Shown: positions 22,446 to 34,506 of the stretch, one piece after another
Numbering within the stretch: position 1 is the stretch's first letter
Layout: the number at the start of each line of letters is the position of its first letter
Source of the DNA: an uncultured Bacteroides sp.
GTDB lineage: Bacteria; Bacteroidota; Bacteroidia; Bacteroidales; Bacteroidaceae
Reading direction: 5' to 3'
DNA: 64,000 nucleotides
Assembly (NCBI GenBank): GCA_900542985.1
Contig: UQPQ01000001.1
Coordinates: 1-64,000 of the forward strand
The notes under the pieces: model-generated
Databases searched by the model: none
Seen by the model: only the letters and a program-made list of their open reading frames with translations
Told to the model about the DNA's origin: nothing
Program-made: the position numbers and the translations under genes

Positions 22446-25382
22446 TTATATTTTCAGTTTCAGTGTAATGCCATAGTTGAAAGTCGGCACATATCCGGAG
22501 CCGAAAAGACTGACATCGGTACCGGTATGATATGATTTGATTTTTCGCATGGTATCGAAAAAATTATTGGCATAAAACGATACGGTCATGTGTTTGCCGA
22601 TTTCTTTTGTTACATTCAGATTGGCGGAAAAGTAAGGAGAATACTTCCATTCCTTGAACGTGTATCCGGAATTGCTTTTCATGACCAGTTTGCTCAGCTC
22701 ATTGTACAGCTGGGTATCGTTCTGTGCAGCCCAAAGATAGGTTTCCATGAAAGGCTTCAGGTTGTGGATGTCATCCCTGCTTACGTAATAAAGCGGGTAG
22801 GTAGCCACATGGTGATCGCCTTCGTAGATGCTTCCGCCCGAAGCAGAAGGCAGATTACTGTCTCTGTCATCCAGAATATAGCTTCGGGTACCTCCGCTGT
22901 ATTCGCTCAGGTTCTGGCGGGAGTTGATGAATGTTCCTTCTACACGGAGAGAGAAAATCATTCTTATTTTAGGTATGTGGGTCGTAATGGTAAGATTGGT
23001 GTTCAGCTGCTTGGTAATCATTCCATTGTAGTTTCCTGTCCCTCCCACGTAATAGCCTACATACTGATAAGGTTGTCCGTCGGCCGAGCGAAGTGAGCTG
23101 GACGACTGGTATAATTCTTCGTCAATGCCTTTGTAGCGGTAGTATTTACCGTCGAGACGGATGGATGTATTCAAGGCTTTGATTTTATCGAAATCCAATA
23201 CCCATTCTACTCCCATGCGGCTGGAAGAAGATGTGTTGAAGCTGATGGAAGCAGTCTCCCAGTCGTTCATGACTGTATAGTCCAACTGCTGCGAGGGGTA
23301 GGTACCAGTCTTGTCGCTTACGGTTACAATACCGGTTGTACGGTCTATCTGATACACTCTGTCATCAGCAGGAATCGGACACGATTCGAGAGCCGACTGA
23401 TCGGTAAACTTATACTCCATGGGGGTATAGACTGTTTTTCCGCTTGAGGCATAAGGATGATTCATCGTATTGTAATAAAACGATACAGAGGCCTTTACAC
23501 CTTTGAAGCGTGCGTCAATGCCTACTTCGCGCATGATGTTGTATTGCCACTTCAGGTCTTTGTTGTATTGCAGACTGCTGGGGTGGGTGTAGTAGGCATA
23601 GTAGGCAGTGCCATCGGTAGTGGTGGTGGCTGCAAATGCCAGACGGTCGCGGTAGGTGGTGCGTGGGTAAAGAATGTCGAAAGAGGGGAGTTTGACAGCT
23701 TTTCCCCATCCGGCACGCAAGGTAATTCCCTGCAACCAGCCGTCTTTCTGTTCTGCAAAGGTATAGCTGGTGTTGAGTCGGGGAGAAAGACTGGTTACGG
23801 TACCGTAGGCCGATTCTTTGATGAAGGTCATATCCGAGCGTAGTCCGAACTTTACACTGAGGCGCGAGGCGGGGAACTGTACCTTTATTTCATTCTCGGC
23901 ATACAAGGCGAGGTTGTGGGTAAAGGGAAGTTCGCTATAGCGGTATTTGCGCCAGTCGGAGGTAGTCAGTCTGTTTTCGTAGTAGACTCCTTCTCCTGAA
24001 TTTCCGTCTCCTTTCAATTCTCCTCCAAGAAGAAGGTTGTTGCTTATTCTCCCGAAACGGTGTGCCCATCTGGCTTTGAGATAGGCATTGTATGTAAGAG
24101 GTTTACTGTCTGTAAATGCTGTCTGATACCAGTACCCTACGGGAAGGAGGGTAATGTCGGCGTTGGGATTGTCTTCGTATTTTTCTCCTACAAAATAACC
24201 TTCTTCCATGGAGTGGATGGAGGGGTAGGTAGAAGCCATGGACTGGCGGGTACGTACTTCGGACAGCTTGTCGGTGTACGAGAAAGAAAGACCGGCACTT
24301 AAATTGGACAACCAGGCTGAGTTGGCAAGATACGTGGCCGAGATGCTTCCCCGAAGAGCGTTGTCGCGCGACTTCTGGTACGTGTTATTGAATGCATCGG
24401 GATCGGATTCGGAATTGAGCCCTCCGATGTTTCCACTGAGGTTGACATCGAAATCCACCTGCTTGTGACGGGCAGTAAGGAAGGTATTCGAGTATTTCAG
24501 CGTGAGTGCATTGCGTACGTATGAGGTATAGGGAGAAGCCAGATCGGATACCGAACGGGCACGCTCGTAAGAGGTGTTGAGCATTCCCCGGTGTGCACCC
24601 AGGTCGAAGCCTTTGCTCAAAGAATAGACCTGTGTATGAGGACGGGCACTGGCTTCGAACAGGAATGGGGTTTTTCCTTTGAATGTTTTTACTTTGACCA
24701 TCCCGTTGGTTATGTCGCCATATTCTACCGAAGGAACTCCGGTTATGACTTCGATACTTTCGATATGGTTGCTTCCAATGTTTCTTAAATCGGTGCCCGA
24801 CATGCCTTGTGTGGCATTGCCGGAAAGCCGTACTCCGTCTACTTCTATGGCTGTACCGAAGGAGGAATTACCCAATTCGCTGCTGTTTCCTCCGCGTATG
24901 GCAATGCTTTGTGATTCGGTTAGTTTGTATGTAGTACTGGTACGTTCGCCCGGGAGCATGCTGATGGCATCGGCCACGCTGATAGACTGAAGATGATCTA
25001 AAACGGTGCGGTCGATGGTATAGGCTGTGGTTGCATCGTCTGCTTTCCGGCGGGCGGTTACAGTGACCTCGTCGAGTGCCAGTGTGGCTTCTTTCAAGTA
25101 GATGGTCGGGTTTTTATCTTTGGAAGAGCGGATAAGGTAGGTCTGGGTTGCATATCCCAGGCAACTGATGGTGAGTTTGGTGTTTGATGCTGGTATGTGT
25201 TCCAGACGGAAGTGCCCGTCTTTGTCGCTGATGGCACCCGAACCGGTTGCTTCTACCCATACGGTAGCAAACTCGATGGGCGACTTGGAACTGCTTTCCA
25301 AAATACGCCCGGTTACTGTGATGGTTTGCGCCTTACAGAAAATGCTTATACATGCCAAGAAAACTACCAGAAAATATCGCAT
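22446..25382 (-). CDS. TonB-dependent outer-membrane receptor
   Basis: A 978-residue receptor that imports a ligand through the outer membrane using TonB energy. Signal peptide to about residue 19; CarboxypepD_reg-like domain at 20-105 (ITVTGRILESSSKSPIEFATV); plug domain from about 115 (DRTVLDHLQSISVADAISML, IEVDGVRLSGNATQGMSGTD, IESIEVITGVPSVEYGDITNG); then a 22-strand barrel ending VPTFNYGITLKLKI. It lacks the SusC length and has no SusD partner, so it resembles siderophore/metal/peptide receptors more than glycan receptors. It is the first gene of an eight-gene operon and has a good promoter upstream. Confidence 0.92.
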   Translation of the reverse strand: MRYFLVVFLACISIFCKAQTITVTGRILESSSKSPIEFATVWVEATGSGAISDKDGHFRLEHIPASNTKLTISCLGYATQTYLIRSSKDKNPTIYLKEATLALDEVTVTARRKADDATTAYTIDRTVLDHLQSISVADAISMLPGERTSTTYKLTESQSIAIRGGNSSELGNSSFGTAIEVDGVRLSGNATQGMSGTDLRNIGSNHIESIEVITGVPSVEYGDITNGMVKVKTFKGKTPFLFEASARPHTQVYSLSKGFDLGAHRGMLNTSYERARSVSDLASPYTSYVRNALTLKYSNTFLTARHKQVDFDVNLSGNIGGLNSESDPDAFNNTYQKSRDNALRGSISATYLANSAWLSNLSAGLSFSYTDKLSEVRTRQSMASTYPSIHSMEEGYFVGEKYEDNPNADITLLPVGYWYQTAFTDSKPLTYNAYLKARWAHRFGRISNNLLLGGELKGDGNSGEGVYYENRLTTSDWRKYRYSELPFTHNLALYAENEIKVQFPASRLSVKFGLRSDMTFIKESAYGTVTSLSPRLNTSYTFAEQKDGWLQGITLRAGWGKAVKLPSFDILYPRTTYRDRLAFAATTTTDGTAYYAYYTHPSSLQYNKDLKWQYNIMREVGIDARFKGVKASVSFYYNTMNHPYASSGKTVYTPMEYKFTDQSALESCPIPADDRVYQIDRTTGIVTVSDKTGTYPSQQLDYTVMNDWETASISFNTSSSSRMGVEWVLDFDKIKALNTSIRLDGKYYRYKGIDEELYQSSSSLRSADGQPYQYVGYYVGGTGNYNGMITKQLNTNLTITTHIPKIRMIFSLRVEGTFINSRQNLSEYSGGTRSYILDDRDSNLPSASGGSIYEGDHHVATYPLYYVSRDDIHNLKPFMETYLWAAQNDTQLYNELSKLVMKSNSGYTFKEWKYSPYFSANLNVTKEIGKHMTVSFYANNFFDTMRKIKSYHTGTDVSLFGSGYVPTFNYGITLKLKI

Positions 25383-25410
25383 ATACCTTATACCTGTTTG
25401 AAATCCGGTG

Positions 25411-25442
25411 CAAAATTACAGGAAGCATAGTTGCGGTACAAT
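25411..25442 (-). promoter_or_regulatory. Promoter of the TonB/ABC/PepSY operon
   Basis: On the minus strand a TTG (25441-25439) is followed after 20 bp by TAATTTTG (25418-25411), 29 bp before the receptor start codon. Spacing and sequences fit the Bacteroides consensus. No iron-type or other operator is recognisable. Confidence 0.55.
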
Positions 25443-25569
25443 CACCATTTGTTGGTATTTATTGGGATAGGGAGAAGGATAAAAAAGTCCCGGTAATGGG
25501 TTTATTCATATGAAAAAGAATGGATAAACTCATTGCCATGGATATAAGTTTAGGATCTTATTCGTTCGT

Positions 25570-25655
25570 TCAATTCGGCAACGTCGGCTGCGCGAACGAC
25601 GTCGTCGGCTGTACAGCCAACAGCGGTGATTTTATAATCGACGACGGCGATTAAA
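25570..25655. repeat. GC-rich dispersed intergenic repeat, copy 1
   Basis: About 85 bp of cggctg/cagcc-rich sequence, with the palindromic core gtcggctgtacagccaac (25604-25621) and an end ggcgattaaagcctcc. It matches in reverse orientation the segment at 41495-41580. The flanking 25443-25560 and 25656-25780 hold no gene that I can see. Confidence 0.75.
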
Positions 25656-25786
25656 GCCTCCCATGCCTGTCACTACCTTTCTATTCTTGTTGTATGATAT
25701 ACATAATATGTTTGTCAAGAGGTCTTGGCTTCAGACTCCAGTCTTTTCTATCTGCATTGCTGGGGATGGAATATCCGGATACAAAA

Positions 25787-25818
25787 AAGGCCGTCTCAAA
25801 GTGAGTTGAGACAGCCTT
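25787..25818 (-). terminator. Terminator of lacZ (or of the suf-lacZ unit)
   Basis: A 13-bp stem with one G-U (aaggccgtctcaa at 25787-25799 with 25806-25818). On the minus strand it is followed by a T run. A nearly identical stem ends the phosphodiesterase gene at 41401-41432. Confidence 0.85.
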
Positions 25819-25840
25819 CATAAATGTATCTAAATGATGA

Positions 25841-29056
<3,216 letters not shown>

Positions 29057-29060
29057 TTAC

Positions 29061-30278
29061 TTATCCAAACATTTTGCGTACTCTCTCTATGCCTGCTACC
29101 AGTGCATCGATTTCCTCTTTGGTATTGTATAATCCCAATGAGGCACGAACCGTACCTTCGATACCTAAGCGGTGCATCAGCGGTTCGGCACAATGATGTC
29201 CGGTACGAACAGCAATGCCTAATCGGTCGAGTAATGTTCCCATATCGAAGTGATGTATATCTCCGACAAGGAAAGAAATAACTCCTCCTTTGTGTTTTGC
29301 TTCGCCAAAGATACGCATTCCGGGAATTTCTTTCAAACGTTGCATGGCATAAATAGTTAATTCATGTTCATGTGCAGCTATATTGTCCATTCCAATGGCA
29401 GAAACATAGTCTAATGCTTTGGCCAGGGCAGTGGTACCGATGTAGTCGGGAGTTCCGGCTTCGAATTTGAAAGGAAGTTCGTTGAATGTAGTCTTTTCGA
29501 AACTCACATTCTGAATCATTTCTCCTCCACCTTGATAGGGAGGGAGCTTGTCGAGCCAGTTCTCTTTTCCATAGAGTACACCAATTCCGGTAGGTGCATA
29601 TATTTTATGACCACTGAATACATAGAAGTCGGCATCGATATCCTGTACGTCGATTTTCATGTGAGGGATACTTTGTGCCCCATCGATAAGTACGGGTACC
29701 TGATGTGCATGTGCAATGGCTGTGATTTCTTTTACTGGATTGATGGTTCCCAATACGTTGGATACATGAGCTACGGAAACCAGTTTGGTACGCGGAGAAA
29801 ACAGTTTTTCGTATTCATCCAATAACAATTCTCCCTGATCGTTCATCGGGATGACTTTCAGCTTGATTCCTTTTCGGGCTGCCTGCAACTGCCAGGATAC
29901 GATGTTGCTGTGGTGCTCCATAACCGATACAATCACTTCGTCTCCTTCTTGCATCTGGCTGTCGGTAAACGATGATGCTACGAGGTTTATACTTTCGGTA
30001 GTACCTCTGGTAAAAATGATTTCGGAAGTGGAACGTGCATTGATAAACTTACGTACTGTTTCTCGGGAAGCTTCGTGCAGATTTGTAGCCTGCTGGGAAA
30101 GGAAGTGAACTCCCCGGTGTACGTTGGAATTGACGGAATAATATTCGTCTGTAATTGATTCTACTACGCAACGGGGCTTTTGTGCTGTAGCCCCGTTGTC
30201 TAAGTAGATTAGAGGTTTGCCGTATACTGTGCGTGACAGTATAGGAAAATCTTCTCTTATTTTTTGTATGTCGTACAT
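29061..30278 (-). CDS. sufS: Cysteine desulfurase SufS
   Basis: A 405-residue PLP enzyme that takes sulfur from cysteine as a persulfide for Fe-S cluster assembly. The PLP lysine is in DFYVFSGHKIYAPTGIGVLYG (HK), and the catalytic cysteine in RTGHHCAEPLMHRLG with its short group-II loop. The N-terminus IREDFPILSRTVYGKPLIYLDN is typical. It is the last suf gene, 30 bp after sufD. The sulfur acceptor SufE is encoded separately at 47500-47925. Confidence 0.96.
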   Translation of the reverse strand: MYDIQKIREDFPILSRTVYGKPLIYLDNGATAQKPRCVVESITDEYYSVNSNVHRGVHFLSQQATNLHEASRETVRKFINARSTSEIIFTRGTTESINLVASSFTDSQMQEGDEVIVSVMEHHSNIVSWQLQAARKGIKLKVIPMNDQGELLLDEYEKLFSPRTKLVSVAHVSNVLGTINPVKEITAIAHAHQVPVLIDGAQSIPHMKIDVQDIDADFYVFSGHKIYAPTGIGVLYGKENWLDKLPPYQGGGEMIQNVSFEKTTFNELPFKFEAGTPDYIGTTALAKALDYVSAIGMDNIAAHEHELTIYAMQRLKEIPGMRIFGEAKHKGGVISFLVGDIHHFDMGTLLDRLGIAVRTGHHCAEPLMHRLGIEGTVRASLGLYNTKEEIDALVAGIERVRKMFG

Positions 30279-30308
30279 ATCAGACTTTTTCTTTGTGTCA
30301 AAACAGAT

Positions 30309-31652
30309 TTATTTACAGATGGCACAACCTTGGCATTTGTTCAGTTCGCCGCGGAAACGTTTTTCAACCAACAGGTGAAGACGGTCGCGAAGAGCTTCCA
30401 TGCGGATGTTGTCGATGACTTCGTTGACAAAAGCAAACATCAGCAATAAGCGTGCTTCCTTCAGGCTGATTCCACGTTGTTGCATATAGAACAATGCATT
30501 TTCATCGAGCTGACCTACGGTAGCACCGTGTGAGCATTTTACATCATCTGCATAGATCTCCAGCTGTGGCTGTGTATACATACGGGCTTCTTTGGTCGCA
30601 CAAATGTTACGGTTTGTTTGTTGTGAAGAGGTGTGTTGTGCACCTTCACGTACCAGCACTTTGCCTGCAAAGGCACCAACTGCCTGATCGTCCAATACGT
30701 ATTTGAACAACTCATTGCTGGTACAATCTGAAACCTTGTGGTCAATAAAAGTATGGTTGTCTACCTGTTCATTTTTATCGGCAATAGCCATACCGCACAG
30801 ATTGATTTCAGCTCCACGGCCGGAGAGTGTAACCTCTGTTGTATTGCGGGTTGTACCGTTATGGAGTGTCATACCATTGAGTAAAACATTGCTGTTCGCC
30901 TCCTGGTTTACATACAGATTACTGAAGCGTACTGTGCTATTATGAGTTTCTTCCAGTTCGTATAAGTCGAATACGGCATTTTCGCCAACAAAGACTTCTA
31001 CGACTTGGGTAGAAAGGAAATTGACTTCATCCATAGCATGGTCGCATACAAGCAGTTTTGCTTGTGCTCCATCTTCCAGCACGATGACAACACGGCGGTT
31101 GACCATTGTGTTGATATCTGCACGGAGGATGTTGACTAACTGGATGGGTTTGTCAACAATGACATTTTTCGGTATATACATAAATACACCGTCCTGTGCA
31201 AACATGGTGTTGAATGCTACCACCCCATCTTTCGATGTGTCAGCCAGTTTGCCGTAGTACTTCTTGACTAACTCCGGCTGTTTGGTTGCAACGTCTTTTA
31301 AACTGCCGAAAATCACTCCTTCCGGAAGATGTCCGGTGGGTTGTGTATACTGGTAGAAAGTATCATTTACCACGAAGTATAAGGATGTACTCATGTTGGG
31401 CACATCGCATTTGAATACTTCATACGGATTGACTGGAAATTCCAGTCGTTTGAGATTCAAACCATAATTGGGGGCAAAGTACTTGCTAACTTCTGTATAT
31501 TTATATTTCTCTTGCTTCGTTGTGGGGAAACCAGCCTGCTCAAAATCAGCAAAAGCCTTTGCGCGGGGAGCGTTGAGTACTTCTGTACTGTTCTTGCAGA
31601 TAAGGGCTTCACATTGAGAGAAGAGATCAATATATTGTTGTTCTGCTTTCAT
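30309..31652 (-). CDS. sufD: Fe-S cluster assembly protein SufD
   Basis: A 447-residue subunit of the SufBCD scaffold complex, which assembles Fe-S clusters with ATP hydrolysis by SufC. The beta-helix core is clear (VVIVLEDGAQAKLLVCDHA, then NLYVNQEANSNVLLNGMTLH). The C-terminal signature DDVKCSHGATVGQLDENALFYMQQRGIS is conserved, including the His used at the SufB-SufD interface. It is longer than E. coli SufD by about 20 residues. It lies 2 bp after sufC. Confidence 0.95.
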   Translation of the reverse strand: MKAEQQYIDLFSQCEALICKNSTEVLNAPRAKAFADFEQAGFPTTKQEKYKYTEVSKYFAPNYGLNLKRLEFPVNPYEVFKCDVPNMSTSLYFVVNDTFYQYTQPTGHLPEGVIFGSLKDVATKQPELVKKYYGKLADTSKDGVVAFNTMFAQDGVFMYIPKNVIVDKPIQLVNILRADINTMVNRRVVIVLEDGAQAKLLVCDHAMDEVNFLSTQVVEVFVGENAVFDLYELEETHNSTVRFSNLYVNQEANSNVLLNGMTLHNGTTRNTTEVTLSGRGAEINLCGMAIADKNEQVDNHTFIDHKVSDCTSNELFKYVLDDQAVGAFAGKVLVREGAQHTSSQQTNRNICATKEARMYTQPQLEIYADDVKCSHGATVGQLDENALFYMQQRGISLKEARLLLMFAFVNEVIDNIRMEALRDRLHLLVEKRFRGELNKCQGCAICK

Positions 31653-31654
31653 GC

Positions 31655-32407
31655 TTATTCTCCCAATTCTTTTTTAATCCAGTCGTAGCCTTTTTCTTCC
31701 AGTTCCAAAGCCAGTTCCGGACCTGCTGTTTTTACAATTCTTCCTTTATAGAGTACGTGTACGATATCGGGCTTGATGTAATCCAACAAACGCTGGTAAT
31801 GAGTGATGACAATACAGCTTGTTTCAGGAGTCTTGAGCTTGTTTACTCCTTCTGCAACAATACGCAGTGCATCAATGTCCAAGCCTGAATCGGTTTCGTC
31901 GAGGATGCTGAGTTTAGGTTCCAGCATGGCCATCTGGAATATTTCATTTCTTTTCTTTTCACCTCCCGAGAAACCTTCGTTTACAGAACGATTGGCCAAT
32001 TTACTGTCCAGCTCTACGATTTCACGCTTTTGGCGCATGAGTTTTAAGAACTCGCTGGCAGATAAAGCCGGAAGCCCTTTATATTTGCGCTGTTCGTTTA
32101 CGGCAGCACGCATAAAGTTGACCATGCTTACTCCCGGAATTTCTACCGGATACTGGAAAGACAGGAACAAACCTTCGTGGCTTCTGTCTTCTGCACTTAA
32201 AGCAAGAAGATCTTTCCCGTCGAAAGTCACACTTCCTTTTGTTACTTCATAGGCCGGGTGTCCTACCAGTACGTTGCTTAATGTACTTTTACCAGAACCA
32301 TTAGGACCCATGATGGCATGTACTTCACCTGCTTTTACCGTTAAATTGATTCCTTTCAGAATTTCTTTGCCATTGATTGTGGCATGTAAATCTTTTATTT
32401 CTAACAT
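31655..32407 (-). CDS. sufC: Fe-S cluster assembly ATPase SufC
   Basis: A 250-residue ABC-type ATPase of the SufBCD complex. Walker [17 protein letters not shown], signature [19 protein letters not shown] and Walker [14 protein letters not shown] are all intact; the [10 protein letters not shown] form is specific for SufC. It lies between sufB (22 bp) and sufD (2 bp). Confidence 0.97.
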   Translation of the reverse strand: MLEIKDLHATINGKEILKGINLTVKAGEVHAIMGPNGSGKSTLSNVLVGHPAYEVTKGSVTFDGKDLLALSAEDRSHEGLFLSFQYPVEIPGVSMVNFMRAAVNEQRKYKGLPALSASEFLKLMRQKREIVELDSKLANRSVNEGFSGGEKKRNEIFQMAMLEPKLSILDETDSGLDIDALRIVAEGVNKLKTPETSCIVITHYQRLLDYIKPDIVHVLYKGRIVKTAGPELALELEEKGYDWIKKELGE

Positions 32408-32429
32408 ACGTGTTGTTTCTTCGTTAATA

Positions 32430-33881
32430 TTATCCTACACTGCCTTCCAATGAAATGGAGAGTAATTTTTGCGCTTCTACGGCAAACTCCATGGGCAGCT
32501 TGTTAATTACTTCTTTAGCATAGCCATTGACGATAAGTCCGATAGCATCTTCCGTTGATATACCACGCTGATTGCAGTAGAATACCTGATCTTCTGAAAT
32601 CTTGGACGTGGTTGCTTCATGTTCTACAATGGCAGTATCATTGTGAATATCCATGTAGGGGAAGGTGTGTGCTCCACACTGGCTTCCCAGCAGGAGAGAG
32701 TCGCACTGGCTGTAGTTGCGTGCATTTTCTGCTTTTTCTGCTACACGAACCAAGCCTCTGTATGAGTTCTGGCTTTTTCCGGCACTGATACCTTTGCTGA
32801 CAATTGTAGAACGTGTGTTCTTTCCTAAGTGTATCATCTTTGTACCTGTATCGGCCTGTTGATAATTGTTGGTTACCGCTACAGAATAGAATTCAGCAGT
32901 CGAATTGTCACCACTTAGAATACAGCTTGGATATTTCCATGTAATGGCAGAACCAGTTTCAACCTGTGTCCATGACAGTTTACTGTCCACCCCTTTACAG
33001 TTTCCTCGTTTTGTTACGAAGTTGTATACTCCTCCTTTTCCTTCAGCATCTCCCGGATACCAGTTCTGCACGGTAGAGTATTTCACCTCAGCACGGTCTA
33101 ATACAACAATTTCAACGATAGCAGCATGCAGCTGGTTCTCATCGCGCATAGGTGCAGTACATCCTTCCAGGTATGATACGTAACTGTCGTCATCTGCTAC
33201 AATCAGTGTACGTTCAAATTGTCCGGTATTGGCTGCATTGATTCGGAAGTAAGTAGAAAGTTCCATCGGACAACGTACCCCTTTTGGAATATATACAAAC
33301 GAGCCGTCGCTAAACACTGCAGAGTTTAATGCAGCAAAAAAGTTGTCTCGGTATCCTACTACAGAACCAAGATATTTTTTTACCAAGTCAGGATGTTCGC
33401 GTACAGCTTCACTCATGGAACAGAAGATAATACCTTTTTCCATCAGTGTTTCTTTGAAGGTAGTCTTTACCGAGACAGAATCCATGACAGCATCTACTGC
33501 CATTCCACTCAGTGCCATTTGCTCTTCCAAAGGAATACCCAGTTTGTTGAATGTCTTTAATAATTCAGGATCAACCTCATCTAAGTTTTTGGGCCCTTCC
33601 TTTTTCTTTGTTGGGTCTGCGTAATATGAAATAGCTTGATAGTCTATTTCCGGGATATTCAGATGTGCCCATGTCGGCATTTCCAATGTTTGCCAATAGC
33701 GATATGCTTTAAGTCGGAATTCGAGCAACCATTCCGGTTCTCCTTTTTTGGCTGATATAAGCCGTACCACATCTTCATTCAGTCCCTTTTCGATAATATC
33801 TGTGTGAACGTCAGTCGTGAAGCCGTATTTATACTTCTCCTGAGTGAGTTCTTTCACATATTTATTGGGTTCTTGTAGCAT
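32430..33881 (-). CDS. sufB: Fe-S cluster assembly protein SufB
   Basis: A 483-residue scaffold protein that holds the nascent cluster. It carries the conserved parts [36 protein letters not shown], the [20 protein letters not shown] segment and C-terminal [21 protein letters not shown] (cluster-ligand cysteine region). Length matches the family. The start overlaps the end of cvpA by 28 bp, which implies translational coupling with it. Confidence 0.96.
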   Translation of the reverse strand: MLQEPNKYVKELTQEKYKYGFTTDVHTDIIEKGLNEDVVRLISAKKGEPEWLLEFRLKAYRYWQTLEMPTWAHLNIPEIDYQAISYYADPTKKKEGPKNLDEVDPELLKTFNKLGIPLEEQMALSGMAVDAVMDSVSVKTTFKETLMEKGIIFCSMSEAVREHPDLVKKYLGSVVGYRDNFFAALNSAVFSDGSFVYIPKGVRCPMELSTYFRINAANTGQFERTLIVADDDSYVSYLEGCTAPMRDENQLHAAIVEIVVLDRAEVKYSTVQNWYPGDAEGKGGVYNFVTKRGNCKGVDSKLSWTQVETGSAITWKYPSCILSGDNSTAEFYSVAVTNNYQQADTGTKMIHLGKNTRSTIVSKGISAGKSQNSYRGLVRVAEKAENARNYSQCDSLLLGSQCGAHTFPYMDIHNDTAIVEHEATTSKISEDQVFYCNQRGISTEDAIGLIVNGYAKEVINKLPMEFAVEAQKLLSISLEGSVG

Positions 33882-34390
33882 ATAATATCAGTATCTATTA
33901 GTTGTTTGGTTACACTTTTAATTTTAGGAATAAATATTCCGGAGAAATCTTTTATCGGATAATATAACAATGATTTGCTCTTTGTGGTTGACTGAATTAA
34001 GTTATCTTTAGAATCAATGTATTCTATGAAATAAACAATCATGCTTGTAAGCAGAGCAAATTTAATGACACCCAGTCCGGCTCCCAACCATCTGTTTATA
34101 AAGCCAAGATGAATGGCTTCTACAGCTTGTGATAACATGGAAGCCAATAAAGAGATAGTTAAAGGCACTACTAACCAGATTAGAAAAAATGCTATTGTTT
34201 GTCCAATAGAAACAGAGGTTCCCAGTTCAACCGCCAGTTTTTCTCCAACAGAAGCAAACAAGGCACGTGCCAGAAGTAATCCGGCTATGAGCCCGACAAT
34301 AGACGACAGTTGTTTTATGAATCCTTTGGTAAAGCCTAGTATTGCTCCGATGAATATAATACCTATAATTGCAAAGTCGAGAGTTGTCAT
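33854..34390 (-). CDS. CvpA family membrane protein
   Basis: A 178-residue inner-membrane protein of the CvpA family (colicin V production), with about four helices: [21 protein letters not shown] (the D and G-F-KG pattern typical of the family), then [16 protein letters not shown] and others. CvpA proteins affect envelope integrity and bile resistance in enteric bacteria; the role in Bacteroides is not known. I chose the ATG at 34390 ([10 protein letters not shown]); the upstream extension to 34441 would be read from an inverted-repeat element. The gene overlaps sufB by 28 bp and precedes the suf genes. Confidence 0.83.
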   Translation of the reverse strand: MTTLDFAIIGIIFIGAILGFTKGFIKQLSSIVGLIAGLLLARALFASVGEKLAVELGTSVSIGQTIAFFLIWLVVPLTISLLASMLSQAVEAIHLGFINRWLGAGLGVIKFALLTSMIVYFIEYIDSKDNLIQSTTKSKSLLYYPIKDFSGIFIPKIKSVTKQLIDTDIICYKNPINM

Positions 34391-34401
34391 TTTATTAATA
34401 A

Positions 34402-34489
34402 AAATAATGTCATTCTGAGTGCGTAATAGAACTGCATACATCCAAACGGCATTAGCAGATCCTTCGCTAAGCTCAGGATGACATTATTT
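34402..34489. repeat. MITE-like element with 18-bp imperfect terminal inverted repeats
   Basis: aaataatgtcattctgag (34402-34419) and its inverted copy at 34472-34489 differ at one base. They enclose 52 bp that contain the widespread motif ggatccttcgc / gctaagctcagg-type sequence. The 88-bp element fills most of the 116-bp gap between infB and cvpA. It could act as a terminator or mRNA-stabilising hairpin; it encodes nothing. Confidence 0.7.
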
Positions 34490-34506
34490 AGATAAATATA
34501 ATTAGC

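Noticed and set aside
34391-34441. N-terminal extension of CvpA
   Set aside because: The extra codons lie inside the inverted-repeat element; the family start is at 34390.
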